A stretch of DNA of 64,000 nucleotides from M3007 sp041392625. Lineage in GTDB: Bacteria > Bacteroidota > Bacteroidia > Chitinophagales > Saprospiraceae. Shown here piece after piece: positions 12,601 to 19,873 of the stretch (the stretch's first letter is position 1; the number at the start of each line of letters is the position of its first letter). The notes beneath the pieces are model-generated. The model had not been told where the DNA came from. It saw nothing but the letters and a program-made list of their open reading frames with translations, and ran no database searches. The stretch lies in NCBI GenBank assembly GCA_041392625.1, contig JAWKLR010000013.1, positions 1 to 64,000 of the forward strand, written 5' to 3'. The position numbers and the translations under genes are program-made.

Positions 12601-13087
12601 AAACCCAATGGTAAATGTGCCATTGAGTGATATTGGAAGCGTGGGTTGGAGCCCATCAGATGGAATCAGTTGTGATACCTGTTTGACGACTTTTGCCAGT
12701 CCGACAGAATCCATGCGTTATCAGGTTACTGTTGTGACTAAAAATGGATGTGAAGACCGCGCTCCGGTGCTGTTGTTTGTCGACCGCCGTGTGGATGTGT
12801 ACATTCCAAACGTTTTCTCACCGGATGGAGATGGCAAAAACGATGTATTCATGATTTTTGCAGATCCCAAAGGTGTTTCCAGTATCAAATCATTCCAGGT
12901 ATTCTCACGCTGGGGAGAACTGGTGTATGAATACTACAATTTTGAACCAAACAACCCCGCCTATGGCTGGGATGGAACATTCCGGGGAGAAGAATTGAAC
13001 CCCGCAGTATTTGTTTGGTACGCCATTATAGAATATACCGATGGTCGTGAAGTATTGTATGAAGGCGATGTGACCATTAAGCGTTGA
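3650..13087 (+). CDS. Giant SprB-repeat adhesin with T9SS type B (gliding-motility-associated) C-terminal domain, interrupted by one in-frame TGA
   Basis: A single frame of 3,145 residues is open from 3650 to 13087 except for a TGA at 8303-8305 (codon 1552). I chose ATG 3650 because it begins the signal peptide MKTNYFFWIVLWTILPFSVWA; a TTG lies further upstream at 3599. After a cysteine-rich N-terminal domain (about residues 22-180) and a PKD-like region, roughly 28 SprB-type repeats of about 75 residues follow (estimated from length), each with the pattern C..(D/G)NGSI...PYTFNWS(T/N)G..TEDL..(L/I)P.G.Y.VTVT...GC. The last about 95 residues (IPNVFSPDGDGKNDVF, FSRWGELVYEYYNFEP, VFVWYAIIEY) are the CHU_C/gliding-motility-associated type B sorting domain. 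Family knowledge: SprB-like filaments serve surface adhesion and gliding. At the TGA every other repeat has cysteine (TGT/TGC), so a point change or base-call error is likely; two separate ORFs (to 8305 and from GTG 8432) result if it is real. Confidence 0.85.
5131..6710 (+). repeat. 450-bp tandem repeats within the adhesin gene (three full copies plus a partial)
   Basis: The phrase ACCGGTACTCCTACCGAGTC and close variants recur at 5135, 5585, 6035 and 6485, an exact period of 450 bp (two 75-residue SprB repeats). Copies two and three are nearly identical over long runs, for example 5871-6030 against 6321-6480 with only a handful of differences, mostly silent. Outside this block the repeats have diverged strongly. 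This indicates recent duplication or gene conversion; it is also where a short-read assembly could have collapsed or expanded copies. Confidence 0.85.
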
Positions 13088-13128
13088 TATTAGTAGAAAC
13101 GCTTTTGATTCACCTAAAATTGATATTG

Positions 13129-13159
13129 GGCGGAGTGCATGTTGCACTCCGCCTTTTTT
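13129..13159 (+). terminator. Rho-independent terminator of the giant adhesin gene
   Basis: An 11-bp perfect stem GGCGGAGTGCA (13129-13139) and TGCACTCCGCC (13143-13153), 3-base loop, then TTTTTT, 41 bases after the adhesin stop. Confidence 0.85.
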
Positions 13160-13331
13160 AATGAGATTCCTGTACACCAATCTGGGTTTTTAATTTTTCT
13201 AATCTTAAGACAGCGTTCAGCTCTTTACATGTATCTAATAATTGTGTACCTTCGGGAAGTTCCTGGTCGGCCTAAATCCGGCACAGGGATTACACGGATT
13301 TACTACCATGGCGAAACCACGTTAATCCATT

Positions 13332-13886
13332 TTGAACGAAACCGAACTCATCAGAGGCTGCCTGCGCGGATCGGCTAAATACCAGCGTCAGTTGTATGAA
13401 CGCTTTTCAGGCAAGATGTACGCTGTATGTCTGCGGTATGCCCGTTCCTCTTCAGATGCTGCCGATATTCTTCAGGATGGGTTTGTCAAGGTTTTTGGAA
13501 AACTGGATCAATTCCAGTTCCAAGGATCGTTTGAAGGTTGGATACGCCGGATAATGGTGAACACGGCTCTGCGAAATTATCAGCGGCAGCGGTTCGACAT
13601 GGAACTCAATGGATACGAATCCCTTCCCGATGCACCTGTTTCTCCCGATGCAATTTCTTCCCTCTCTGAGGCGGAATTGCTCGCCCTTATTTCCCGGTTG
13701 CCGGAAGGCTATCGGGTTGTTTTTAATCTGGTAGCCATCGAAGGGTATTCCCATGCCGAAGTAGCAAACCTGCTTGGAATTCAGGAAAGCACCTCTCGAT
13801 CCCAATTAACCAAAGCCCGCCGGTGGTTGTGCGAACAACTGGAGGGTATTCAAAAACTGGAATACGATTTGCGTAAGACTTCTTAA
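13332..13886 (+). CDS. ECF-type RNA polymerase sigma factor
   Basis: A 184-residue sigma-70 family factor of the extracytoplasmic-function type. Region 2 is at about residues 20-85 (YAVCLRYARSSSDAADILQD, then GWIRRIMVNTALRNYQR) and region 4 at about 115-170 (ISRLPEGYRVVFNLVAIEGY, then the helix-turn-helix HAEVANLLGIQESTSRSQL). The best start is a TTG at 13332, giving MNETELIRGC, typical of Bacteroidota ECF factors; there is no in-frame ATG near it. It is followed after 32 bases by a membrane protein that is probably its anti-sigma factor, and then by a lipoprotein, apparently one operon ending at the terminator 16521-16556. The adhesin upstream has its own terminator, so the sigma gene is probably transcribed separately. 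Confidence 0.93.
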   Translation: MNETELIRGCLRGSAKYQRQLYERFSGKMYAVCLRYARSSSDAADILQDGFVKVFGKLDQFQFQGSFEGWIRRIMVNTALRNYQRQRFDMELNGYESLPDAPVSPDAISSLSEAELLALISRLPEGYRVVFNLVAIEGYSHAEVANLLGIQESTSRSQLTKARRWLCEQLEGIQKLEYDLRKTS

Positions 13887-13918
13887 ACGCTTGCGCAAAC
13901 CCTAATAAAAACGTTCTT

Positions 13919-15301
13919 ATGGAACAACCCAACCATATTGATCAAGCCTTTCAAAACAGGCTTTACAATGCAGAACAGGAACCACCTGCCTTTGTGTGGG
14001 ACAACCTGGAGGCCATCCTGCGCCGTAAACGCAGGCGTCTGCTGTTCTGGTGGTTTGTAGGAAGTGGGCTCATGCTGGGAGGAATCCTGTATGGCCTGAA
14101 CCATACCAGCCAATCAGATACGCTTGCACAAAATTCTGTGGAGCCTTCAATCGCTCAACGGTCCAACGATGTGCCTCAATCCAAATCTGGAGTCTCTTCA
14201 GATCTGTCATCCACCGTTCCGGACTCTGATCGTTCTCAAAATCAGAATAAAATCACGAATGATCTTTCTAAAAACGCCCAGCCAGAGGCGGCTGTTCAAT
14301 CAATAACAAACGCACCTGATAACACAGCAAGTCGCGAAATCAACCCTATAGTGCTTGATAAAAGCGGTATTCAGGAAGACATAAAGTCCGCAGCAGTATT
14401 GCCAGAAGTGCAAAAAACGGAATCGGAAGCACTCCAACAAGTTGCATCCTTCGATCAGTTGAAAAGTAAACTTAATCCAGTCAATATTTTGGAGGTTGAG
14501 GAAGATCAAGAATTACCGCATGTAAAGATTATTCGCCCGCGCAAGAAAAAAGAGAAAAATGCCTGTTACGATTTTGAAGAGCATCCGAATGTATGGTTTG
14601 TAGATGCGTATGCGGGCCCCATGTTGCCGGTCAGGACATTGAGCACGAGTAATTCCGAAGACCTGAATTATATGGGGCTTCGCGAATCAACAGAAAAAAC
14701 CGGTCTGGGCTTCAATGCTGGCTTCCGTGCTTCTATGCTAATCAACCGACACTTCCTACTACGGTCTGGCTTGCATTACGAGCAACACACAGAAGTATTT
14801 GAATATGCCGACCCCAACTTTGTTGAATATACGGTGAAAGTGCGGTCAGAATTAATAAACGGAACCTGGGTGACCATCACCGATACCATTGGAGTAGAGT
14901 ATGGAGAAAACTATCAAAAAACATACAACCGGTTTGGACGGCTGGATATTCCACTGCTTGCCGGTATTGAATGGCGGAGCGGCCAAACGGGTATAAGTGC
15001 CCAGGCCGGGGGCTCCCTCAACCTTTTGTTTTGGAAACGGGGTACCATCCTAAACCCTCAGGGTGAACCTCAGGTCTTTACTCCTTCCGGAACGCTTGCT
15101 CAGGATGTCTTTAAACCAAGGGTAGGAGCCAGCCTTCAGGGGAGTGTTCAGTGGTTCTACCACATCAAACCAAGATTGCGGGTTTATGCAGAGCCGTATT
15201 TCCGGTACAGTTTGAGTCCGTTTAGTTTGAATAGTCATCCGATCAAAACCGAATACTCCTTCGTAGGAATTCAATTGGGCCTGACAAAAATTCTGGACTA
15301 A
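13919..15301 (+). CDS. Probable dual-membrane-spanning anti-sigma factor (cytoplasmic N-terminus, one transmembrane helix, periplasmic linker, outer-membrane beta-barrel)
   Basis: 460 residues. Residues 1-34 are a short soluble segment (FQNRLYNAEQEPPAFVWDNL), followed by RRKRRR and a single hydrophobic helix at 41-60, with the positive-inside rule placing the N-terminus in the cytoplasm. Residues about 61-220 are a low-complexity Ser/Gln/Asn/Lys linker ending in a basic RPRKKKEK patch. Residues about 225-460 (VDAYAGPMLPV, GLGFNAGFRASMLINRHFLL, RSGLHYEQHTEV, YAEPYFRYSLSPF, SFVGIQLGLTKIL) have the alternating pattern of a porin-family outer-membrane barrel. It sits 32 bases after an ECF sigma gene. 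Known: in Bacteroides thetaiotaomicron such proteins (Dma1) span both membranes and control a partner sigma factor (Das1). Assignment here is by architecture and position, not by sequence comparison. Confidence 0.7.
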   Translation: MEQPNHIDQAFQNRLYNAEQEPPAFVWDNLEAILRRKRRRLLFWWFVGSGLMLGGILYGLNHTSQSDTLAQNSVEPSIAQRSNDVPQSKSGVSSDLSSTVPDSDRSQNQNKITNDLSKNAQPEAAVQSITNAPDNTASREINPIVLDKSGIQEDIKSAAVLPEVQKTESEALQQVASFDQLKSKLNPVNILEVEEDQELPHVKIIRPRKKKEKNACYDFEEHPNVWFVDAYAGPMLPVRTLSTSNSEDLNYMGLRESTEKTGLGFNAGFRASMLINRHFLLRSGLHYEQHTEVFEYADPNFVEYTVKVRSELINGTWVTITDTIGVEYGENYQKTYNRFGRLDIPLLAGIEWRSGQTGISAQAGGSLNLLFWKRGTILNPQGEPQVFTPSGTLAQDVFKPRVGASLQGSVQWFYHIKPRLRVYAEPYFRYSLSPFSLNSHPIKTEYSFVGIQLGLTKILD

Positions 15302-15388
15302 TACCCAAAATTTTAACATTTACCGAAGCAGCAAGCGAACGGTATCCTGCATCTTTAAGAAAACCGACTCCAAAAACAAGTAAAAGAT

Positions 15389-16423
15389 ATGAGTAAATTA
15401 ACGATCCCACCGCGGTCGCGACATAGAAAAATCCTATTGCTCGGAGCTGCAACCCCGCTCCGATTCAAGCCTGTATTTTTATACATCTTACTAAGCACCT
15501 TAATCGGGCTGGTGGGTTGCAGAAAGGATACACTACAGTTTATTGCTTACCAGCCATCTGTAGATGACCTGAATATGACCCTGGCCCAAGTCCCGGCGCC
15601 TTCCACGCACAGTATTTTTGATCTGGATGGTTTAAACCAGGACACTACCCTGACAACTGCAAGTGGCGTGCGGGTAACTCTGATTGATACAGAACAACTC
15701 TTTCAGAACAATGCCGGCACGCCAATTCCTTGTAGTACCTGCCCGGACTTGCGCATTGAGGTGATTGAAGTACTCAAAAAAGGCGATATCCTTGCCAGGA
15801 AATTGCCGACAAGAACAATGGATCATCAGGCCTTGGAAACGGTGGCTATGGTCAATGTTCGTGTGTTTTGCAACGAAGTTGAATTGAATCTTTTGCCAAA
15901 TAGAAATTACAACATTCAGGTGCCTGCCGCTGATTTACAACCCAACCTGGAATTGTGGACCGGGGTGCTCTCCGGAGACGAATTGGTTGGCTGGAATCCC
16001 AGCCCTTCTACAGGTGCGGTTGGTTGGGGTGAATGGCAGGATGATAACGGAGCTATAGTAACTGGTTATGATATTTTAACGAAAGACCTGGGGTGGAACA
16101 GTGCGTGTGCTCCGATTACAGAACCATCCAGTTCATTTTGTATTGAAATGCCGCCCGGATTTGATTCTGAAAACTCTCAGGTGTTTTTGGTGTTAACTAA
16201 TTCTAAATCTGTCTTCGAACTGGAAGCAGATCCCAATAGCAATTCGTTCTGTCTGGACCAAGCGCCAATTGGCTATTCGGTTCAACTCATTACCTTGACC
16301 AAATTGGGAAATCAATACCTCCTGGGCAACGTGCAGTCTGAAATTGGCACCAATTCAGTAGTGGATCTTGACCCGGAAGAGTCGCCGGAATTGGCGATTA
16401 TTCAGTTTTTGAAAAGCCTTTGA
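15389..16423 (+). CDS. Putative lipoprotein of the sigma/anti-sigma operon
   Basis: 344 residues, function not recognised. After an unusually long basic N-terminus (SRHRKILLL) there is a hydrophobic stretch ending in LIGLVGC (Cys44), a good lipobox, so the product is probably an outer-membrane lipoprotein. A CSTCPDLRIEVIEVLKKGD segment at about residues 109-130 and a WTGVL..DELVGWNPSP region are beta-rich; the last part ends in VVDLDPEESPELAIIQFLKS. It lies 87 bases after the anti-sigma-like gene, in the same direction and before a strong terminator, so it is likely part of the same envelope-response operon and could sense or load the barrel protein (inference). Confidence 0.7.
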   Translation: MSKLTIPPRSRHRKILLLGAATPLRFKPVFLYILLSTLIGLVGCRKDTLQFIAYQPSVDDLNMTLAQVPAPSTHSIFDLDGLNQDTTLTTASGVRVTLIDTEQLFQNNAGTPIPCSTCPDLRIEVIEVLKKGDILARKLPTRTMDHQALETVAMVNVRVFCNEVELNLLPNRNYNIQVPAADLQPNLELWTGVLSGDELVGWNPSPSTGAVGWGEWQDDNGAIVTGYDILTKDLGWNSACAPITEPSSSFCIEMPPGFDSENSQVFLVLTNSKSVFELEADPNSNSFCLDQAPIGYSVQLITLTKLGNQYLLGNVQSEIGTNSVVDLDPEESPELAIIQFLKSL

Positions 16424-16520
16424 GCCATCAGTAGTATGCGGTTCTAACCTATTGAGTTAAACGCATTTTTACAGGTTCAATTGATACGATATATTACCCG
16501 TGTTTAGTAATTTTGTACAA

Positions 16521-16556
16521 AGTCGTGCCGGAAAAGTCCGGTCACGGCTTTTTTTT
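16521..16556 (+). terminator. Rho-independent terminator after the sigma/anti-sigma/lipoprotein operon
   Basis: AGTCGTGCCGGA (16521-16532), loop AAAG or similar, TCCGGTCACGGCT with one bulge, then eight T (16549-16556). Confidence 0.8.
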
Positions 16557-16584
16557 GGTACCCACACAAGTTTGGTTACATTTG
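16554..16584 (+). promoter_or_regulatory. Probable promoter of apaG
   Basis: TTTG (16554-16557), 19-base spacer, TACATTTG (16577-16584): an exact match to the Bacteroidota TTTG/TAnnTTTG consensus. Its -33 element overlaps the T tract of the preceding terminator. Transcription would start near 16591, leaving a leader of about 105 nt before apaG. Confidence 0.55.
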
Positions 16585-16697
16585 CTGCATATATGGAACG
16601 GCTTCCAAACACGCTCTGAACTTTTTTGCTTTTTGATAGTTCCATCATCAGTAAAACCTCAAAGACGGTCTAATATATCAGGTGCATAGCACATCAC

Positions 16698-17084
16698 ATG
16701 GAAATTTGTACAACAAACGGAATTACAGTTCGGGTTGAAACCCAGTACCTGCCAGCGCATTCCAATGCACGGGCAAAGAAATTTCTGTTTGGATACCACA
16801 TCACCATTGAAAATGGGAGCCCTTTTACCGTTCAATTGCTCAGCAGGGTATGGGATATCTGGGATTCAAATGGGATTCGCAGAAAAGTGGAAGGGGAGGG
16901 AGTTGTAGGCCAGCAGCCAATGTTAGCGCCCGGGGAAGTACACAGTTATTCTTCCTACTGCAACCTGATGACCGAAATCGGAAAAATGTCTGGTGCGTAT
17001 CTCATGGTGCGAGAACACGATCAGGCCGAGTTCTATGCCCGAATACCGGAATTTCAGCTGGTAGTGCCGCATATAAAAAACTAA
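16698..17084 (+). CDS. apaG: ApaG domain protein
   Basis: A 128-residue single-domain protein matching the ApaG/DUF525 family along its whole length: VETQYLPAHSNARAKKFLFGYHITIEN near residues 13-38, the LLSRVWDIWDSNG strand pair, the glycine-rich VEGEGVVGQQPMLAPGE turn, and YSSYCNLMTEIGKMSGAYLM. ApaG is an immunoglobulin-like fold of uncertain function; in enterobacteria its loss affects cobalt/magnesium homeostasis and ApppA levels, hence its usual annotation. The gene stands alone between a terminator upstream and a shared bidirectional terminator downstream. Confidence 0.93.
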   Translation: MEICTTNGITVRVETQYLPAHSNARAKKFLFGYHITIENGSPFTVQLLSRVWDIWDSNGIRRKVEGEGVVGQQPMLAPGEVHSYSSYCNLMTEIGKMSGAYLMVREHDQAEFYARIPEFQLVVPHIKN

Positions 17085-17115
17085 AGGGCAGTCAATTTTG
17101 ACTGCCCTTTGGTTT
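17083..17115. terminator. Bidirectional terminator between apaG and yceI
   Basis: A 13-bp perfect inverted repeat AAAGGGCAGTCAA (17083-17095) and TTGACTGCCCTTT (17098-17110). It overlaps the apaG stop codon, and both flanks provide T tracts (TTTGGTTTTC to the right, the complement of TATAAAAAACTAAA to the left), serving the convergent genes apaG and yceI. Confidence 0.8.
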
Positions 17116-17137
17116 TCAATTCAGAAGATGCGGCGTA

Positions 17138-17692
17138 TTACATTGGTTGCAGGGTCGCATCAATTTTTACGGTTGCATTTTTGTTCAATTTGTCGGCAAC
17201 CATGGAAGGAACTGAAATGTCGTAGTCGGCGAGAACAACCACAAACGAACAGTTAGCCGAAACAACTCCTTTTTTTACTGTAAATGTTGCAGGGTAGCGA
17301 ACGTCTTTTGTAACCCCATGCAAGCTCATTTTGCCTACCAGATTGGCTTTGTATTCGCCGTCTTTCTTGAGGTTCAGACTGGAGGCATTCTCAATTTTTC
17401 CCTTAAAACTTGCTTTTGGGTATTTGTCGCTCTCAACATAATTTTCGTTAAAGTGCTCCTGCATAAGTGCTTTTTCAAACAGCAGGCCTTTGAGGAGTAC
17501 GGCAGACTCAACCCGACCGGTAGCCAGATCCAGAACGAGGGTGCCGCTTTGGCTTTTGGCCTCAATCTGTTCAGGGGAGTTCTTAGAGGTGGCATCAAAA
17601 TATACGTTGGCATTGCGGGTGTATAGGCGTTGCGCAGAACTCATGGTCGCAAGCAGCATCAAAAGGCTAAGTAGTGGGAATAATTTTTTCAT
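17138..17692 (-). CDS. Secreted YceI-family protein
   Basis: 184 residues with the signal peptide MKKLFPLLSLLMLLATMSSAQ. The mature part fits the YceI lipocalin-like family, which binds isoprenoid or other lipid ligands in the periplasm: NVYFDATSKNSPEQIEAKS, FEKALMQEHFNENYVESDKY, PKASFKGKIEN, the conserved L(V)GKMSLHGVTKDVRYPATF, and a terminal KIDATLQ strand. In this family the LTLHGVTK motif is the best signature. It is convergent with apaG. Nothing shows a specific ligand. Confidence 0.88.
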   Translation of the reverse strand: MKKLFPLLSLLMLLATMSSAQRLYTRNANVYFDATSKNSPEQIEAKSQSGTLVLDLATGRVESAVLLKGLLFEKALMQEHFNENYVESDKYPKASFKGKIENASSLNLKKDGEYKANLVGKMSLHGVTKDVRYPATFTVKKGVVSANCSFVVVLADYDISVPSMVADKLNKNATVKIDATLQPM

Positions 17693-17823
17693 GATTATTT
17701 CAATGTTGTTTTATTTCACAAAGTAACTACGCTTTTGACGAACTCATTTTATCCAGGCCACATCATTAACGAAACATTGACTTTTAAAACAACACTACCT
17801 ATTCGGATATAAACGCAGCATTT

Positions 17824-18424
17824 TTAGTAATCCCACCAATCGGGGTGTCCAAAATCGTAGTCGATCAAAATCTCATCAAGCAAGGGGTCTGCGCCTTTTG
17901 TATACGGCGTTTTTAAATCATAGCCCCACATCTTACCCAACCCGTTCCAATAGGCTGCAGTTACGCCGCCACGAGTCTCTTTTATGACAGAATAGAATGG
18001 CTTGTCCAATTCACGCTCGATCATTTTGATCAGTGACCTTTCCTTCCGTTTTAGACAGCTTTTTCATTTTAGCCTCAAAATCTTCCTTCAATTCCTTGTG
18101 CTCATTCTTGATGTATTTTTTCCGCTTGCGTTTCTTCATGCCATCGGTTTCCTCATTGATATCCGCATAAATTTCCAGGGCCTGAATAGCATACGGGTAT
18201 ACTTTCTTTGCTGCACGCTTATACAGGTAATATTGCCGTTGTTCGGTAAAATCTTTGAACTTCCGCTTGGACATAATGCGTACCGGGCGGAGTGACATGA
18301 TGTACACCGAGTCACCCTGATCGACTTCCAGACGTGCCCAGGCACTGCGTGTAGAGTCCGTTTGTGCCGACAGCCCGTTTGTTAGAAACAGGAAAATGAG
18401 TGTGATGAGGATTGGGTGTTTCAT
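17824..18424 (-). pseudogene. DUF4294 family exported protein, one frameshift
   Basis: The first part (18424 down to about 18040) encodes a signal peptide (MKHPILITLIFLFLTNGLSAQ), VYIMSLRPVRIMSKRKFKDF and a long basic helical segment ending KMKKLSKTEG. The second part (frame of 18024-17824) encodes SLIKMIERELDKPFYSVIKE, TRGGVTAAYWNGLGKMWGYD and LDEILIDYDFGHPDWWDY. These are consecutive parts of the DUF4294 family, which is common in Bacteroidota and of unknown function. Removing one base near the TTT at 18039-18041 joins them as LSKTEGRSLIKMIERELDK, about 200 residues in all. One extra base without any other damage suggests an assembly error. Confidence 0.8.
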
Positions 18425-18752
18425 AGTGTTTACTGTGTATGGGTGTGCGTGCTGTGTATTTTACCTCAAAGAATACCTGTCATACAGAAAGGTACTTTTA
18501 TATTAAAACGTTGAAAAGACTGCAATGTTACGGGAATTAGGAATTCATTTGCAAGATCAATAAGTAGAATCTGTGGCAGTCCACTACCCATTTCAGGTAT
18601 TCAGCCCCAAGGATTCAAGTTTGTTTATCCATTGTACTTTGCTATGTACTATTGATCCAATGTACATGCCGCAGAGCGGGTATGGTTGAAACTACGTGAA
18701 ATACTAAGAGCACGTTAAGGCACTGGTATTGTTTGATTTCCGGGGTAAGAGA
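18425..18752. other. Intergenic gap, nothing identified
   Basis: About 330 bases between the divergent DUF4294 and WecA-like genes. It should carry both promoters, but I see no exact TAnnTTTG element at a sensible distance, no hairpin with a T tract and no RNA gene. Confidence 0.5.
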
Positions 18753-18794
18753 ATGTATTTTAGCGCCAGTAAATCACCGAAATTGCCCCCTCGC

Positions 18795-19838
18795 ATGCCG
18801 TTCCTATTGCTTAGTTACATCACGGCTTTTACGCTTACCTACCTGATTATTCCAGCGATAATCATGGTAGCGAAAGAAAAGGGTTTATACGATCGGCCCA
18901 ATGAGCGGAGTGTGCATCGCGAACCCATCCCATCCCTGGGCGGTATTGGAATTTTTGGTGGGGCATTTTGTGCAATTATTCTTTGGACACCCTATGGGTC
19001 TTTTGGGGTATTGCAATACATACTGGCCGGATTCATGATTGTTTTTTTGGTGGGGGTGAAAGACGACTTGATGCCCCTTTCTGCCAGCACGAAATTCCTG
19101 GCTCAACTATTGGCGGCAGTAATTTTAACCTATAAATCCGGGGTTCGAATTACCAGTTTTCATGGGATTTTGGGTATTCATGAATTGCCGGAGCTTTCCT
19201 CTTTTGTCTTATCGGTCACAGCCATCATCGGAATCATAAATGCATTCAACCTGATTGATGGTGTAGATGGCCTTGCCGGCAGTATTGGCTTGTTGACGGC
19301 CCTGCTTTTGGGCAGTTGGTTTGCCTGGGCAGGTTACGCCGAACTCGCTGTCATTGGCTTCGCCCTTGCAGGGGCTTTAACCGCATTTTTAAAATATAAT
19401 TTAACTCCGGCACAGGTGTTCATGGGAGATACCGGCTCGCTGTTTATTGGCTTGGTGTGTTCCATTCTGGCCATTAAATTTGTGGAGGTACAACACCTGA
19501 TGCACCCGTCTAATGAACTGCACTTTCGGTCTGCCCCGGCCCTGGCAGTGAGCTTACTGATTTTACCCATATTTGATACCCTTCGGGTCTTTTTGTTGCG
19601 GATATTAAAAGGCCGTTCTCCATTCTCTCCAGACAAAGGGCATATCCACCACGTCTTGCTGCGGTATGGACTTACTCATAAACAGGTGGTGCTCTGCCTG
19701 GTCCTGGCAACCCTGACTTTTGTGTTTTTAGTTATCTTGCTAGATGGTTTAGGGCCATCCAAACTGCTGTTGATACAATTGGCCATCGCCTCAATATGTG
19801 CCTGGGCACTTGATCGGTATGTTCCGGAAAAAACATGA
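18795..19838 (+). CDS. WecA/TagO/MraY-family undecaprenyl-phosphate phosphosugar transferase
   Basis: A polytopic membrane enzyme of about 348 residues that transfers an N-acetylhexosamine-1-phosphate from UDP-sugar to undecaprenyl phosphate, starting polysaccharide or glycan assembly on the cytoplasmic face. Family motifs are all visible: RPNERSVHREPIPSLGGIGI near the N-terminus, VGVKDDLMPLSASTKFLAQL (the DD pair), NAFNLIDGVDGLAGSIG, FMGDTGSLFIG, and PDKGHIHHVLLRYGL, whose HIHH marks the WecA branch rather than MraY. I chose the ATG at 18795 (MPFLLLSYITAFTLTYL) because it begins the first membrane helix; ATG 18753 and TTG 18729 are alternatives. No other polysaccharide genes are adjacent. 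Confidence 0.88.
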   Translation: MPFLLLSYITAFTLTYLIIPAIIMVAKEKGLYDRPNERSVHREPIPSLGGIGIFGGAFCAIILWTPYGSFGVLQYILAGFMIVFLVGVKDDLMPLSASTKFLAQLLAAVILTYKSGVRITSFHGILGIHELPELSSFVLSVTAIIGIINAFNLIDGVDGLAGSIGLLTALLLGSWFAWAGYAELAVIGFALAGALTAFLKYNLTPAQVFMGDTGSLFIGLVCSILAIKFVEVQHLMHPSNELHFRSAPALAVSLLILPIFDTLRVFLLRILKGRSPFSPDKGHIHHVLLRYGLTHKQVVLCLVLATLTFVFLVILLDGLGPSKLLLIQLAIASICAWALDRYVPEKT

Positions 19839-19873
19839 TTCATATTTTTATCAACTGAATTAAACCTAAAGCT

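Noticed and set aside
16508..16515. TAATTTTG as another promoter
   Set aside because: The nearest suitable TTG is 24 bases away, and a terminator follows immediately, so no gene could be served.
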